NCBI GenBank assembly: GCA_019264505.1
Contig: JAHUZY010000346.1
Location: forward strand, 1 to 14,834
Direction: 5' to 3'
DNA: 14,834 bases
DNA from: Phenylobacterium sp.
GTDB lineage: Bacteria > Pseudomonadota > Alphaproteobacteria > Caulobacterales > Caulobacteraceae
Shown: one piece after another, positions 9,883 to 14,834 of the stretch
Numbering within the stretch: the stretch's first letter is position 1
How the letters are laid out: each line of letters begins with the position of its first letter
Program-made: the position numbers and the translations under genes
Notes under the pieces: model-generated
Databases searched by the model: none
The model's input: the letters and a program-made list of their open reading frames with translations, nothing else
What the model was told of the DNA's origin: nothing

Positions 9883-10344
9883 CAGCAGATCCAGCGCCGC
9901 GGCGGCGAAGGCCTCCATATTGGCCGCACGGTCATCGGAGCCGGTGCGCAGGGTTGTGACCAGCTCGATGGGCCCTGACAGGGCGATGCAGGTGTGGCCG
10001 GCCGGATCGCCATAGCCATTGCCCGTGGGACCGGCCGCGCCCGTCTCCGACAGGCCCCAGTCGGCGCCGAACCGCTCGCGCACCGTGCGGGCCAGCAGCA
10101 GCGCATAGGGCTCGGACGCCGAGCGCATCCCGGCCACCGCCTCCCGGGGGATTTCCAGCAGGCTCATGCGGGCCTTGCCCGTATAGACCACAGCGCCGCC
10201 GAGATAGTAGGCCGAGGCGCCCGGCACAGCGAGCAGGGCCGCCGAGATCAGGCCGCCGGACGAGCTCTCGGCTACCGCCACCTTCTGCCCGCGGGCCTTC
10301 AGGGTCTCGCCCACCTGCGCCGCCAGTTCCGCCAGATCGCTCAT
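9862..10344 (-). CDS. CinA C-terminal domain protein (PncC-like NMN amidohydrolase)
   Basis: A 160-residue stand-alone CinA-C domain. Relatives (PncC) deamidate nicotinamide mononucleotide to nicotinate mononucleotide in NAD salvage, in the cytoplasm. Family blocks are AESSSGG (25-31), PGAS followed by YYLGGAVVYTGKAR (46-59, with conserved Tyr54 and Lys57), and TGAAGPTG (101-108). The usual first motif is AESCTGG; here Cys-Thr is replaced by Ser-Ser, while the preceding Ser is kept. No N-terminal molybdopterin-binding-like domain is fused, so this is the short form. GGGAGT (10354-10359, read on the minus strand) lies about 9 nt before the ATG. It converges on the peptidase gene and diverges from the esterase gene. 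PncC activity is likely but not certain given the variant motif. Confidence 0.88.
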   Translation of the reverse strand: MSDLAELAAQVGETLKARGQKVAVAESSSGGLISAALLAVPGASAYYLGGAVVYTGKARMSLLEIPREAVAGMRSASEPYALLLARTVRERFGADWGLSETGAAGPTGNGYGDPAGHTCIALSGPIELVTTLRTGSDDRAANMEAFAAAALDLLRRATED

Positions 10345-10472
10345 GCCCGTCTCACTCCCATTTCTTCGCTGAGCCTAGCAGGCCAGGACAACGAACGTCT
10401 TGGCCGCAGGCGCTCTGCGGCCCATGATGGCGCCAATTAAAAGCGCCGCGATTTTCGGGAGGACTATTTCGC
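10345..10472. promoter_or_regulatory. Divergent regulatory region with a 21-bp palindrome
   Basis: This 128-bp region lies between the CinA-like gene (minus) and the esterase gene (plus). It contains a perfect 8-bp inverted repeat, GGCCGCAG (10402-10409) and CTGCGGCC (10415-10422), around a GCGCT spacer. Just downstream is a GGCGC/GCGCC pair around an AT-rich CAATTAAAA island. The AT island and dyad could be promoter and operator for the esterase gene, whose GGGAGGA ribosome site follows at 10457-10463. I cannot name the regulator. Confidence 0.4.
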
Positions 10473-11708
10473 ATGGACGCCCAATCACAATGGACCGGCC
10501 TGGACGCCAAGCGTCTGGAGCGCATCGGCGACCACCTGCAACGCAACTATATCGATCCGCAGAAGATCGCCGGCTGCCAGGTGCAGGTCGCCCGCCACGG
10601 CCACATCGCCTACGAGAAGGCCTTCGGCTCCATGGATCTGGAGCGGAACAAGCCGATGCGCGACGACGCCATCTTCCGCATCTACTCCATGACCAAGCCG
10701 ATCACCTCGGTGGCGCTCATGACCCTGTACGAAAAGGGTCATTTCCAGCTCACCGACCCGGTCAGCCGGTTCGTGCCGTCGTGGCGTAACCACCGGGTCT
10801 GGGTGTCGGGCGAGGGTGACGACATGGTCACCGAGGCGCCACACCGACCGGTGAACTTCCGCGACGTGCTGACCCATACCGGCGGCTTCACCTATGGCGG
10901 TGGCCTGCCGGGCGTGGGCGAGCAGCATCCGGTGGACCGGATCTACCGCGGCCTGAAGGTGCGATCCGTCGGCGGCGCCGACTCCATGCACGAGTTCATG
11001 GACAAGCTCGCCCAGGTGCCCCTGCTCTATCAGCCGGGCACGCGCTGGATGTATTCGCTCTCCACCGACATCTGCGGCGCGCTGGTGGAGATCATCTCCG
11101 GCAAGCCCTTCGACCAGTACCTCAAGGAAGAGATCTTCGAGCCCCTGGGCATGGTCGACACCGCCTTCCACGTGACGCCCGACAAGGTGGAGCGGTTCTG
11201 CGCCAATTATCAGCGCGGCCCCGACAAGAAGCTGAAGCTGATCGACGATCCGGGCGGCGACAGCCAGTTCGTCCGCGAGCCCGGCTTCAAGTCCGGCGGC
11301 GGCGGCCTGACCGGCACGGTGGCCGACTATGGCCGCTTCACCGAGATGCTGCGCCGGGGCGGTGAGTTGGACGGCCATCGCATCCTGGGTCCCCGCACCC
11401 TGGAAATGATGCACATGAACCACCTGCCCGGCGGCCAAGACCTGACCCAGCTGGCCATCGGCGCCTTCTCCGAGACCGCCAATGAGGGTGTGGGCTTTGG
11501 CCTCGGCTTCGCGTCGACCATGGGCCAGGTGGAGACCGCATCGCTTGGCGTCGGCGACTATTACTGGGGGGGCGCGGCCTCGACCATCTTCTGGGTCGAT
11601 CCCGAGGAAGATCTGACGCTCGTCTTCATGACCCAGCTGATGCCGTCCGGCACCTTCAACTTCCGCGGCCAGCTGAAGAGCCTGATCTACTCCGCCATCG
11701 TCGACTGA
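10473..11708 (+). CDS. Serine hydrolase, beta-lactamase/family VIII esterase type
   Basis: A 411-residue serine hydrolase of the class C beta-lactamase fold. The active-site motif SMTK has nucleophile Ser72 and Lys75. The second motif is YSL at 194-196, in the place of the beta-lactamase YxN. The third is WGG at 365-367, in the place of KTG. This trio is the signature of family VIII carboxylesterases (EstB-like), so ester hydrolysis is more likely than antibiotic resistance, although some members also open beta-lactams. Other family blocks are LTHTGGF (133-139) and a glycine-rich SGGGGL (274-279). There is no signal peptide, so the enzyme is probably cytoplasmic. The start has a near-perfect GGGAGGA, 9 nt upstream. 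It is transcribed alone, and a long hairpin follows its stop codon. Confidence 0.94.
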   Translation: MDAQSQWTGLDAKRLERIGDHLQRNYIDPQKIAGCQVQVARHGHIAYEKAFGSMDLERNKPMRDDAIFRIYSMTKPITSVALMTLYEKGHFQLTDPVSRFVPSWRNHRVWVSGEGDDMVTEAPHRPVNFRDVLTHTGGFTYGGGLPGVGEQHPVDRIYRGLKVRSVGGADSMHEFMDKLAQVPLLYQPGTRWMYSLSTDICGALVEIISGKPFDQYLKEEIFEPLGMVDTAFHVTPDKVERFCANYQRGPDKKLKLIDDPGGDSQFVREPGFKSGGGGLTGTVADYGRFTEMLRRGGELDGHRILGPRTLEMMHMNHLPGGQDLTQLAIGAFSETANEGVGFGLGFASTMGQVETASLGVGDYYWGGAASTIFWVDPEEDLTLVFMTQLMPSGTFNFRGQLKSLIYSAIVD

Positions 11709-11711
11709 GGC

Positions 11712-11748
11712 CAGGCCCGGCCCGGGCGTTCGCGTCTGGGCCGGGCTG
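11712..11748 (+). terminator. Long GC hairpin after the esterase gene
   Basis: A perfect 9-bp stem GCCCGGCCC (11715-11723) with GGGCCGGGC (11738-11746) continues inward as GGGCG (11724-11728) with CGTCT (11733-11737), including two G-T pairs, and closes on a TTCG tetraloop (11729-11732). CA/TG pairs extend it outward past one bulged G. It begins 4 bp after the stop codon. No T-run follows, so it may be a Rho-assisted end or an mRNA 3' stabiliser rather than a classical intrinsic terminator. Confidence 0.55.
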
Positions 11749-11835
11749 ATCGCCATGGGCGCACGGCGCCTATTGCCTGCGTCCGCCGCGCCTGTAAGGT
11801 TAAGCTGCACGATAACACGGGTATGCGAGGGCGGC

Positions 11836-12651
11836 ATGAAGCGGGGTAGCTTGCGGTGTCTGCCCATTGCGCTCTGCGCGCTCGTCACGCTGGCGCTGAC
11901 CGGCGCCGCTACAGCCCAAGGTCCGCATAGCCCCTGGGTGGAAGGAACGCTGGCCTTCAATCGCCAGGATTATCCGCGCGCCTTGACCCAATTCCGTCTG
12001 AGCGCCGCGCAGGGCGACTCCCGGGGGCAGAACTACCTTGGCCTGATGCACCGCAGAGGTCTCGGCGTGCCGACCGACCACGCCGAGTCGGCGAAATGGT
12101 ACGGGCTCTCCGCCGCCCAGGGCAATTCAGAGGGCCAGTTCAATCTTGCCCTTGCCTATGAACAGGGCTGGGGGGTGTCCAAGGACATAGGGGAGGCGCT
12201 CAGGCTCTATCGCCTCGCCGCCCAACAGAGGCACACTGAGGCCCAGTACGTCCTGGGAGAGATTCACGACCGCGGCGAGGTTGTTGAGAGAGACGACGTT
12301 GAAGCCCTGAAGTGGTACCGCCTTGCTGCGACCCAGGACCATGTCGAGGCTCAGATGCACCTCGGCATGTTTTACGCCCAAGGGCGCGGTGGCCCCGCAG
12401 ATTTCCCCAAGGCCTATGACTGGCTTCAGCGCGCGGCGCAGCAGGGCAACGCCTCGGCACAGCGCAATCTGGGTGTGATGTACGCCGTCGGCATGGGCGG
12501 CTACCCGATCAATCTTATCGCGGCCTACGGACTGCTCGGCCAAGCCGCCGAGCAGGGCGACAGTGGCGCGAGCAAGGCCTTCGAACTGGTGGTCGAGATG
12601 ATGACCCCGGCGGAACTGGCGGAGGCCAAGCGAACGTTCGCCAACGACTAG
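11836..12651 (+). CDS. Exported Sel1-like repeat (SLR/TPR) protein
   Basis: A 271-residue secreted repeat protein. A basic start (MKRGSLR), a hydrophobic core and a predicted cut near ATA-QG (about residue 27) give a Sec signal. It is followed by about five Sel1-like repeats of 34-36 residues, roughly 64-96, 99-132, 135-168, 171-204 and 207-240. Each has the A-x-x-x-LG-x-x-Y-x-x-G and A-x-x-W/L-Y-x-x-A-A-x-Q pattern. A preceding half-repeat lies at 35-60. Sel1 repeats are protein-binding scaffolds, and exported ones often serve in envelope complexes; no partner is visible. The ATG at 11836 is preferred over one at 11755 because it exposes the signal peptide and has GAGGG at 11827-11831. The gene stands alone, convergent with the membrane protein gene, and a small GGCGT-TCCG-ACGCC hairpin follows its stop (12652-12665). 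Confidence 0.9.
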   Translation: MKRGSLRCLPIALCALVTLALTGAATAQGPHSPWVEGTLAFNRQDYPRALTQFRLSAAQGDSRGQNYLGLMHRRGLGVPTDHAESAKWYGLSAAQGNSEGQFNLALAYEQGWGVSKDIGEALRLYRLAAQQRHTEAQYVLGEIHDRGEVVERDDVEALKWYRLAATQDHVEAQMHLGMFYAQGRGGPADFPKAYDWLQRAAQQGNASAQRNLGVMYAVGMGGYPINLIAAYGLLGQAAEQGDSGASKAFELVVEMMTPAELAEAKRTFAND

Positions 12652-12721
12652 GGCGTTCCGACGCCAGCGAGCGCTGCAGCCCCGTGGGCGCAAGCCAGAC
12701 CTCACGTTTCCGGCACGACCT

Positions 12722-13153
12722 TCAAGGCTTGGCCGAGTAGGCCATCCAGCGGATTATCAGGAAGCTGAATGCGCCTACGGTCGCGGGTAGGGCGATGGTC
12801 AGGGCCAGGTTCGCCGGTCCAACGACCTGGTTCGTCAAGCTCGGCCCCACCAACGGAACGAGGCCAAGCACCGCGCCAATCGCCGCGCCGGCCAGGACGA
12901 AAGCGCCAATCCCTGCGCGGCTGCGATGCAGAAAAAACCACGTCGGTGAGACGATGACCACCATCACCGCGAGACTGGCCGGAAGCCCCACTACAACGCC
13001 GTAGAAGAGCGCCTTGATCACGTGCTCGACCACATCGCCCTTTTGGGGACCCGTCTGGCTCATCAGCAGACCAACACCGACCGCGATCAGTATCGGCGGG
13101 AGCAGCCAACCGATCAGAAACCCCGCCGCGGCCCGCCATGGGTTCGTCGTCAT
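12722..13153 (-). CDS. Four-helix integral membrane protein, unknown
   Basis: A 143-residue protein with four strong hydrophobic segments (about 10-32, 47-71, 82-103 and 115-137) and short charged loops (SQTGPQKGD, HRSRAG, RW near the end). I do not recognise a family, and no enzymatic motif is visible. The start at 13153 (MTTNPW) is chosen because AGGAGT (13161-13166, minus strand) lies 7 nt upstream; longer in-frame starts at 13186 ignore this site. Its 3' end faces the Sel1 gene across a 70-bp gap. The 159 bp between it and the upstream flavin monooxygenase gene hold no clear gene, so it may have its own promoter. Confidence 0.72.
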   Translation of the reverse strand: MTTNPWRAAAGFLIGWLLPPILIAVGVGLLMSQTGPQKGDVVEHVIKALFYGVVVGLPASLAVMVVIVSPTWFFLHRSRAGIGAFVLAGAAIGAVLGLVPLVGPSLTNQVVGPANLALTIALPATVGAFSFLIIRWMAYSAKP

Positions 13154-13312
13154 CGTGAGAACTCCTGCCACGCCTGCGGCCTCCACGGCATTCCCCCACC
13201 TTAAACGCCCTAGCTCAACTGTGAAGCTTGAGCCTCCGCAGCGTGGTCAACGGCGAAGCAGGTCAACAGGCTGGCCCCCACTGACGGCGCGGAGGACCGA
13301 GGCCGCTCCGGA

Positions 13313-14308
13313 CTAGGCCGCTGCGGCGAGGGCGTCGCGGACCTCGCTGACGATCTCCAGGGAGCGGACGCGCTTGGCCTGGTCGAAGATCTGGGCGGTA
13401 ACGATGATCTCGTCGGGACGGTGTTCGGCCACGAACCGCTCCAGCCCGGCGCGCACGGTCTCTGGGCCGCCGACCACCGCCTTGGAGAGCGGCGAGCCTG
13501 CCGCCACCGTGCCGGCCAGCGCGCCGTCGGCATCCTTGATCGGCGGCGGCAGCGGCCCAGGCCGGCCCTGGTGCAGGTTCACGAAGGCCTGCTGCAGCGA
13601 GGTGAACAGATACTTCGCCTCGGCGTCGGTCTCGGCCGCCACCAGGTTCAGCGCCAGCATCAGGCGAGGCTGGTCCCCAGGCTTCGAGGGTCGGAACTGC
13701 TGGCGATAGATCTGCGCGGCCTGATCCATCATGGCCGGCGCGAAGTGGGAGGCGAAGGCGTAGGGCAGGCCCAGCGCCGCGGCCAGTTGCGCGCCATAGA
13801 GGCTCGAGCCCAGCACCCACACCGGCACCTTCGACCCAACGCCGGGGACCGCTCGCACGGTCTGGCCCGGCTGTGCGTCGTCCAGCAGAGCCATCAGCTC
13901 CATCACATCCTGTGGGAACTGGTCGACGCCGCCGGCCAGATTGCGGCGCAGGGCCCGGGCGGTGATCTGGTCAGTCCCTGGCGCACGGCCGACCCCCAGA
14001 TCGATCCGCCCCGAATAGAGGGCGTCCAGGGTGCCGAACTGTTCGGCGATAATCAGCGGCGCATGGTTGGGCAGCATGACGCCGCCGGCCCCGAGCCGGA
14101 TGGTCGAGGTCCCCTCCCCGACATAGGCCAGCGCCACCGCGGTGGCCGCGCTGGCGATGCCGGTCATGTTGTGATGCTCGGCCATCCAGTAGCGGGCGAA
14201 CCCCAGCCGCTCGGCAGCGCGGGCCAGGTTGCGGCTGTCGCGGAGCGACTGACCAGGGCTGCCGCCCTGGACGATGGGCGAGAGGTCGAGAACTGAGAGC
14301 GGGATCAT
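13313..14308 (-). CDS. Luciferase-like (LLM) flavin-dependent monooxygenase, MsnO8/YhbW type
   Basis: A 331-residue TIM-barrel flavoenzyme of the bacterial luciferase superfamily. The opening [15 protein letters not shown] (4-18), the [15 protein letters not shown] block (39-53), [13 protein letters not shown] (74-85) and [12 protein letters not shown] (100-111) match the group-1 luciferase-family oxidoreductases (MsnO8, YhbW). These use FMNH2 supplied by a separate reductase and oxygen to oxidise an organic substrate, which is unknown here. VWVLGSS (163-169) is another conserved barrel block. The protein is cytoplasmic. The ATG at 14308 fits the family N-terminus, yet the bases before it (CCCTCC) are not a Shine-Dalgarno; see the leaderless-start note. 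It is divergent from a methyltransferase gene, which may be functionally linked. Confidence 0.93.
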   Translation of the reverse strand: MIPLSVLDLSPIVQGGSPGQSLRDSRNLARAAERLGFARYWMAEHHNMTGIASAATAVALAYVGEGTSTIRLGAGGVMLPNHAPLIIAEQFGTLDALYSGRIDLGVGRAPGTDQITARALRRNLAGGVDQFPQDVMELMALLDDAQPGQTVRAVPGVGSKVPVWVLGSSLYGAQLAAALGLPYAFASHFAPAMMDQAAQIYRQQFRPSKPGDQPRLMLALNLVAAETDAEAKYLFTSLQQAFVNLHQGRPGPLPPPIKDADGALAGTVAAGSPLSKAVVGGPETVRAGLERFVAEHRPDEIIVTAQIFDQAKRVRSLEIVSEVRDALAAAA

Positions 14309-14314
14309 GGAGGG

Positions 14315-14320
14315 GATATA
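14315..14320 (-). promoter_or_regulatory. Possible -10 element for leaderless LLM mRNA
   Basis: On the minus strand TATATC spans 14320 to 14315, which is -12 to -7 if transcription starts at the A of the ATG (14308). No ribosome binding site precedes the ATG. Leaderless mRNAs are known to be frequent in Caulobacter. No convincing -35 is seen at the expected distance, so this is tentative. Confidence 0.3.
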
Positions 14321-14363
14321 GGGCGCGGGCGCCGGAAATGCTCGCCCCGGGGCGCCCTCGCCA

Positions 14364-14408
14364 TTGGCAAAGCTGGCCTATCACGCTACTTATAAAGTAT
14401 CATGATAC
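14364..14408 (+). promoter_or_regulatory. Methyltransferase promoter with two overlapping operator-like dyads
   Basis: TTGGCA (14364-14369) followed by GCTACTTATAAAG from 14385 resembles a Caulobacter-style housekeeping promoter. Over it lie TACTT-ATA-AAGTA (14387-14399) and the perfect 12-bp palindrome GTATCATGATAC (14397-14408); the two dyads share three bases (14397-14399). This is the most AT-rich spot in the right part of the window. TACT-N5-AGTA spacing recalls HxlR/DUF24 or other winged-helix repressor sites, but no regulator gene is visible here. Confidence 0.5.
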
Positions 14409-14420
14409 GGGAGCGTCAGA

Positions 14421-14834
14421 ATGCGCGAGTTTGAGAACCCCGACCACTGGGACACGGCGGCGCGACACTACGAACAGACCGCCCACCCGTTCACGGCGCA
14501 GTACGCCCGGACCGCGCTGGCCATGGTCCCCCTGCCGCCCGACGCCCGTGTCCTGGATGTGGCGGCGGGAACCGGCGCCCTGGCTCTGGCGGCGGCGCGG
14601 GCCGGTGCGCAGGTGCTGGCGACCGACTTTTCGCCCGGCATGGTCGCCCGCGTGGCGGCCCAAGGCCTGCCCAATGTCGAGGCCAGGGTCATGGACGGTC
14701 AGGCGCTGAGCCTGCCGGACGGCGCCTTTGACGCGGTCTTTTCGATCTTCGGCGTGATCATGTTTCCCGACTGGCGAAAGGGCCTGTCCGAAATGGCCCG
14801 GGTCACCCGCCCGGGTGGCCACGGCGTCGTCGCC
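14421..14834 (+). CDS. Class I SAM-dependent methyltransferase (partial, 3' cut by window)
   Basis: The first 138 residues of a Rossmann-fold methyltransferase; the remainder lies beyond the right edge. Motif I VLDVAAGTGALA (44-55) binds S-adenosylmethionine, ATDFSPGM (67-74) carries the ribose-binding acidic residue, and MDGQALSLPDGAFDAVFS (91-108) and ARVTRPGG (126-133) are motifs of the Methyltransf_11/25 (UbiE-like) group. The substrate cannot be told. The ATG at 14421 has GGGAG at 14409-14413, 7 nt upstream, directly after the palindromic operator-like site. The gene is divergent from the flavin monooxygenase gene with a 112-bp gap, so the two could share regulation. Confidence 0.92.
   Translation, partial: MREFENPDHWDTAARHYEQTAHPFTAQYARTALAMVPLPPDARVLDVAAGTGALALAAARAGAQVLATDFSPGMVARVAAQGLPNVEARVMDGQALSLPDGAFDAVFSIFGVIMFPDWRKGLSEMARVTRPGGHGVVA

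Noticed and set aside
10473..11708. Antibiotic-resistance class C beta-lactamase
   Set aside because: YSL and WGG replace the YxN and KTG motifs, and there is no signal peptide, so a cytoplasmic family VIII esterase is the better reading.
10485..11960. 491-codon open frame antisense to the esterase gene
   Set aside because: Its product has shadow composition, and the sense strand carries all three catalytic motifs and a strong ribosome site.
11836..12651. DNA-level tandem repeat array
   Set aside because: The periodicity is only in the protein (Sel1 repeats); the nucleotide units are too divergent to be a repeat array.
12702..13199. Alternative minus-strand frame over the four-helix membrane protein
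   Set aside because: Its product is Arg/Gly-rich and non-membrane. The frame ending at 12722 gives four clean hydrophobic segments and a well-placed AGGAG.

Overview
The window reads as chromosomal DNA of a high-GC alphaproteobacterium, most likely Caulobacterales (Phenylobacterium/Caulobacter type). The clues are very GC-rich codon use, a large TonB-dependent receptor of the kind abundant in that order, a Tat-exported DUF885 peptidase, a family VIII serine hydrolase and a DUF3606 protein. The genus is inferred from overall character; no rRNA or other marker is present. I see no phage, insertion sequence, CRISPR array, tRNA or rRNA.

Left part (1-4562, all +): a palindromic intergenic element precedes purL (purine synthesis). 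After a 37-bp gap come a DUF3313-type lipoprotein, a DCC/DUF393 thiol-redox-like protein and a DUF3429 membrane protein. The last three are joined by 4-nt stop/start overlaps and look translationally coupled. A 362-bp stretch then holds one doubtful small ORF, followed by a 60-residue DUF3606 protein.

Middle (4563-9855, +): a 270-bp leader precedes a 1024-residue TonB-dependent receptor that ends at a strong intrinsic terminator. Next is a Tat-signal DUF885 zinc peptidase. The pair suggests outer-membrane uptake of, and periplasmic attack on, a peptide-like substrate, but this is inference.

Right part (9856-14834): a stand-alone CinA-C (PncC-like) protein on the minus strand converges tightly on the peptidase. 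It diverges, across a palindrome-bearing 128-bp region, from a family VIII esterase/beta-lactamase-fold gene. A secreted Sel1-repeat protein follows. Then come two minus-strand genes: a four-helix membrane protein and a luciferase-like flavin monooxygenase (MsnO8/YhbW type). The monooxygenase is divergent from a SAM methyltransferase that runs off the right edge. Two overlapping dyads sit on the methyltransferase promoter and look like a repressor operator.

Most of the window is ordinary chromosomal housekeeping and accessory metabolism. The best leads are the coupled lipoprotein-DCC-DUF3429 cassette, the receptor/peptidase pair, the altered nucleophile motif in the CinA protein, and the operator-like palindromes at 10402-10422 and 14387-14408. 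I do not see clear evidence of a wholly new system.
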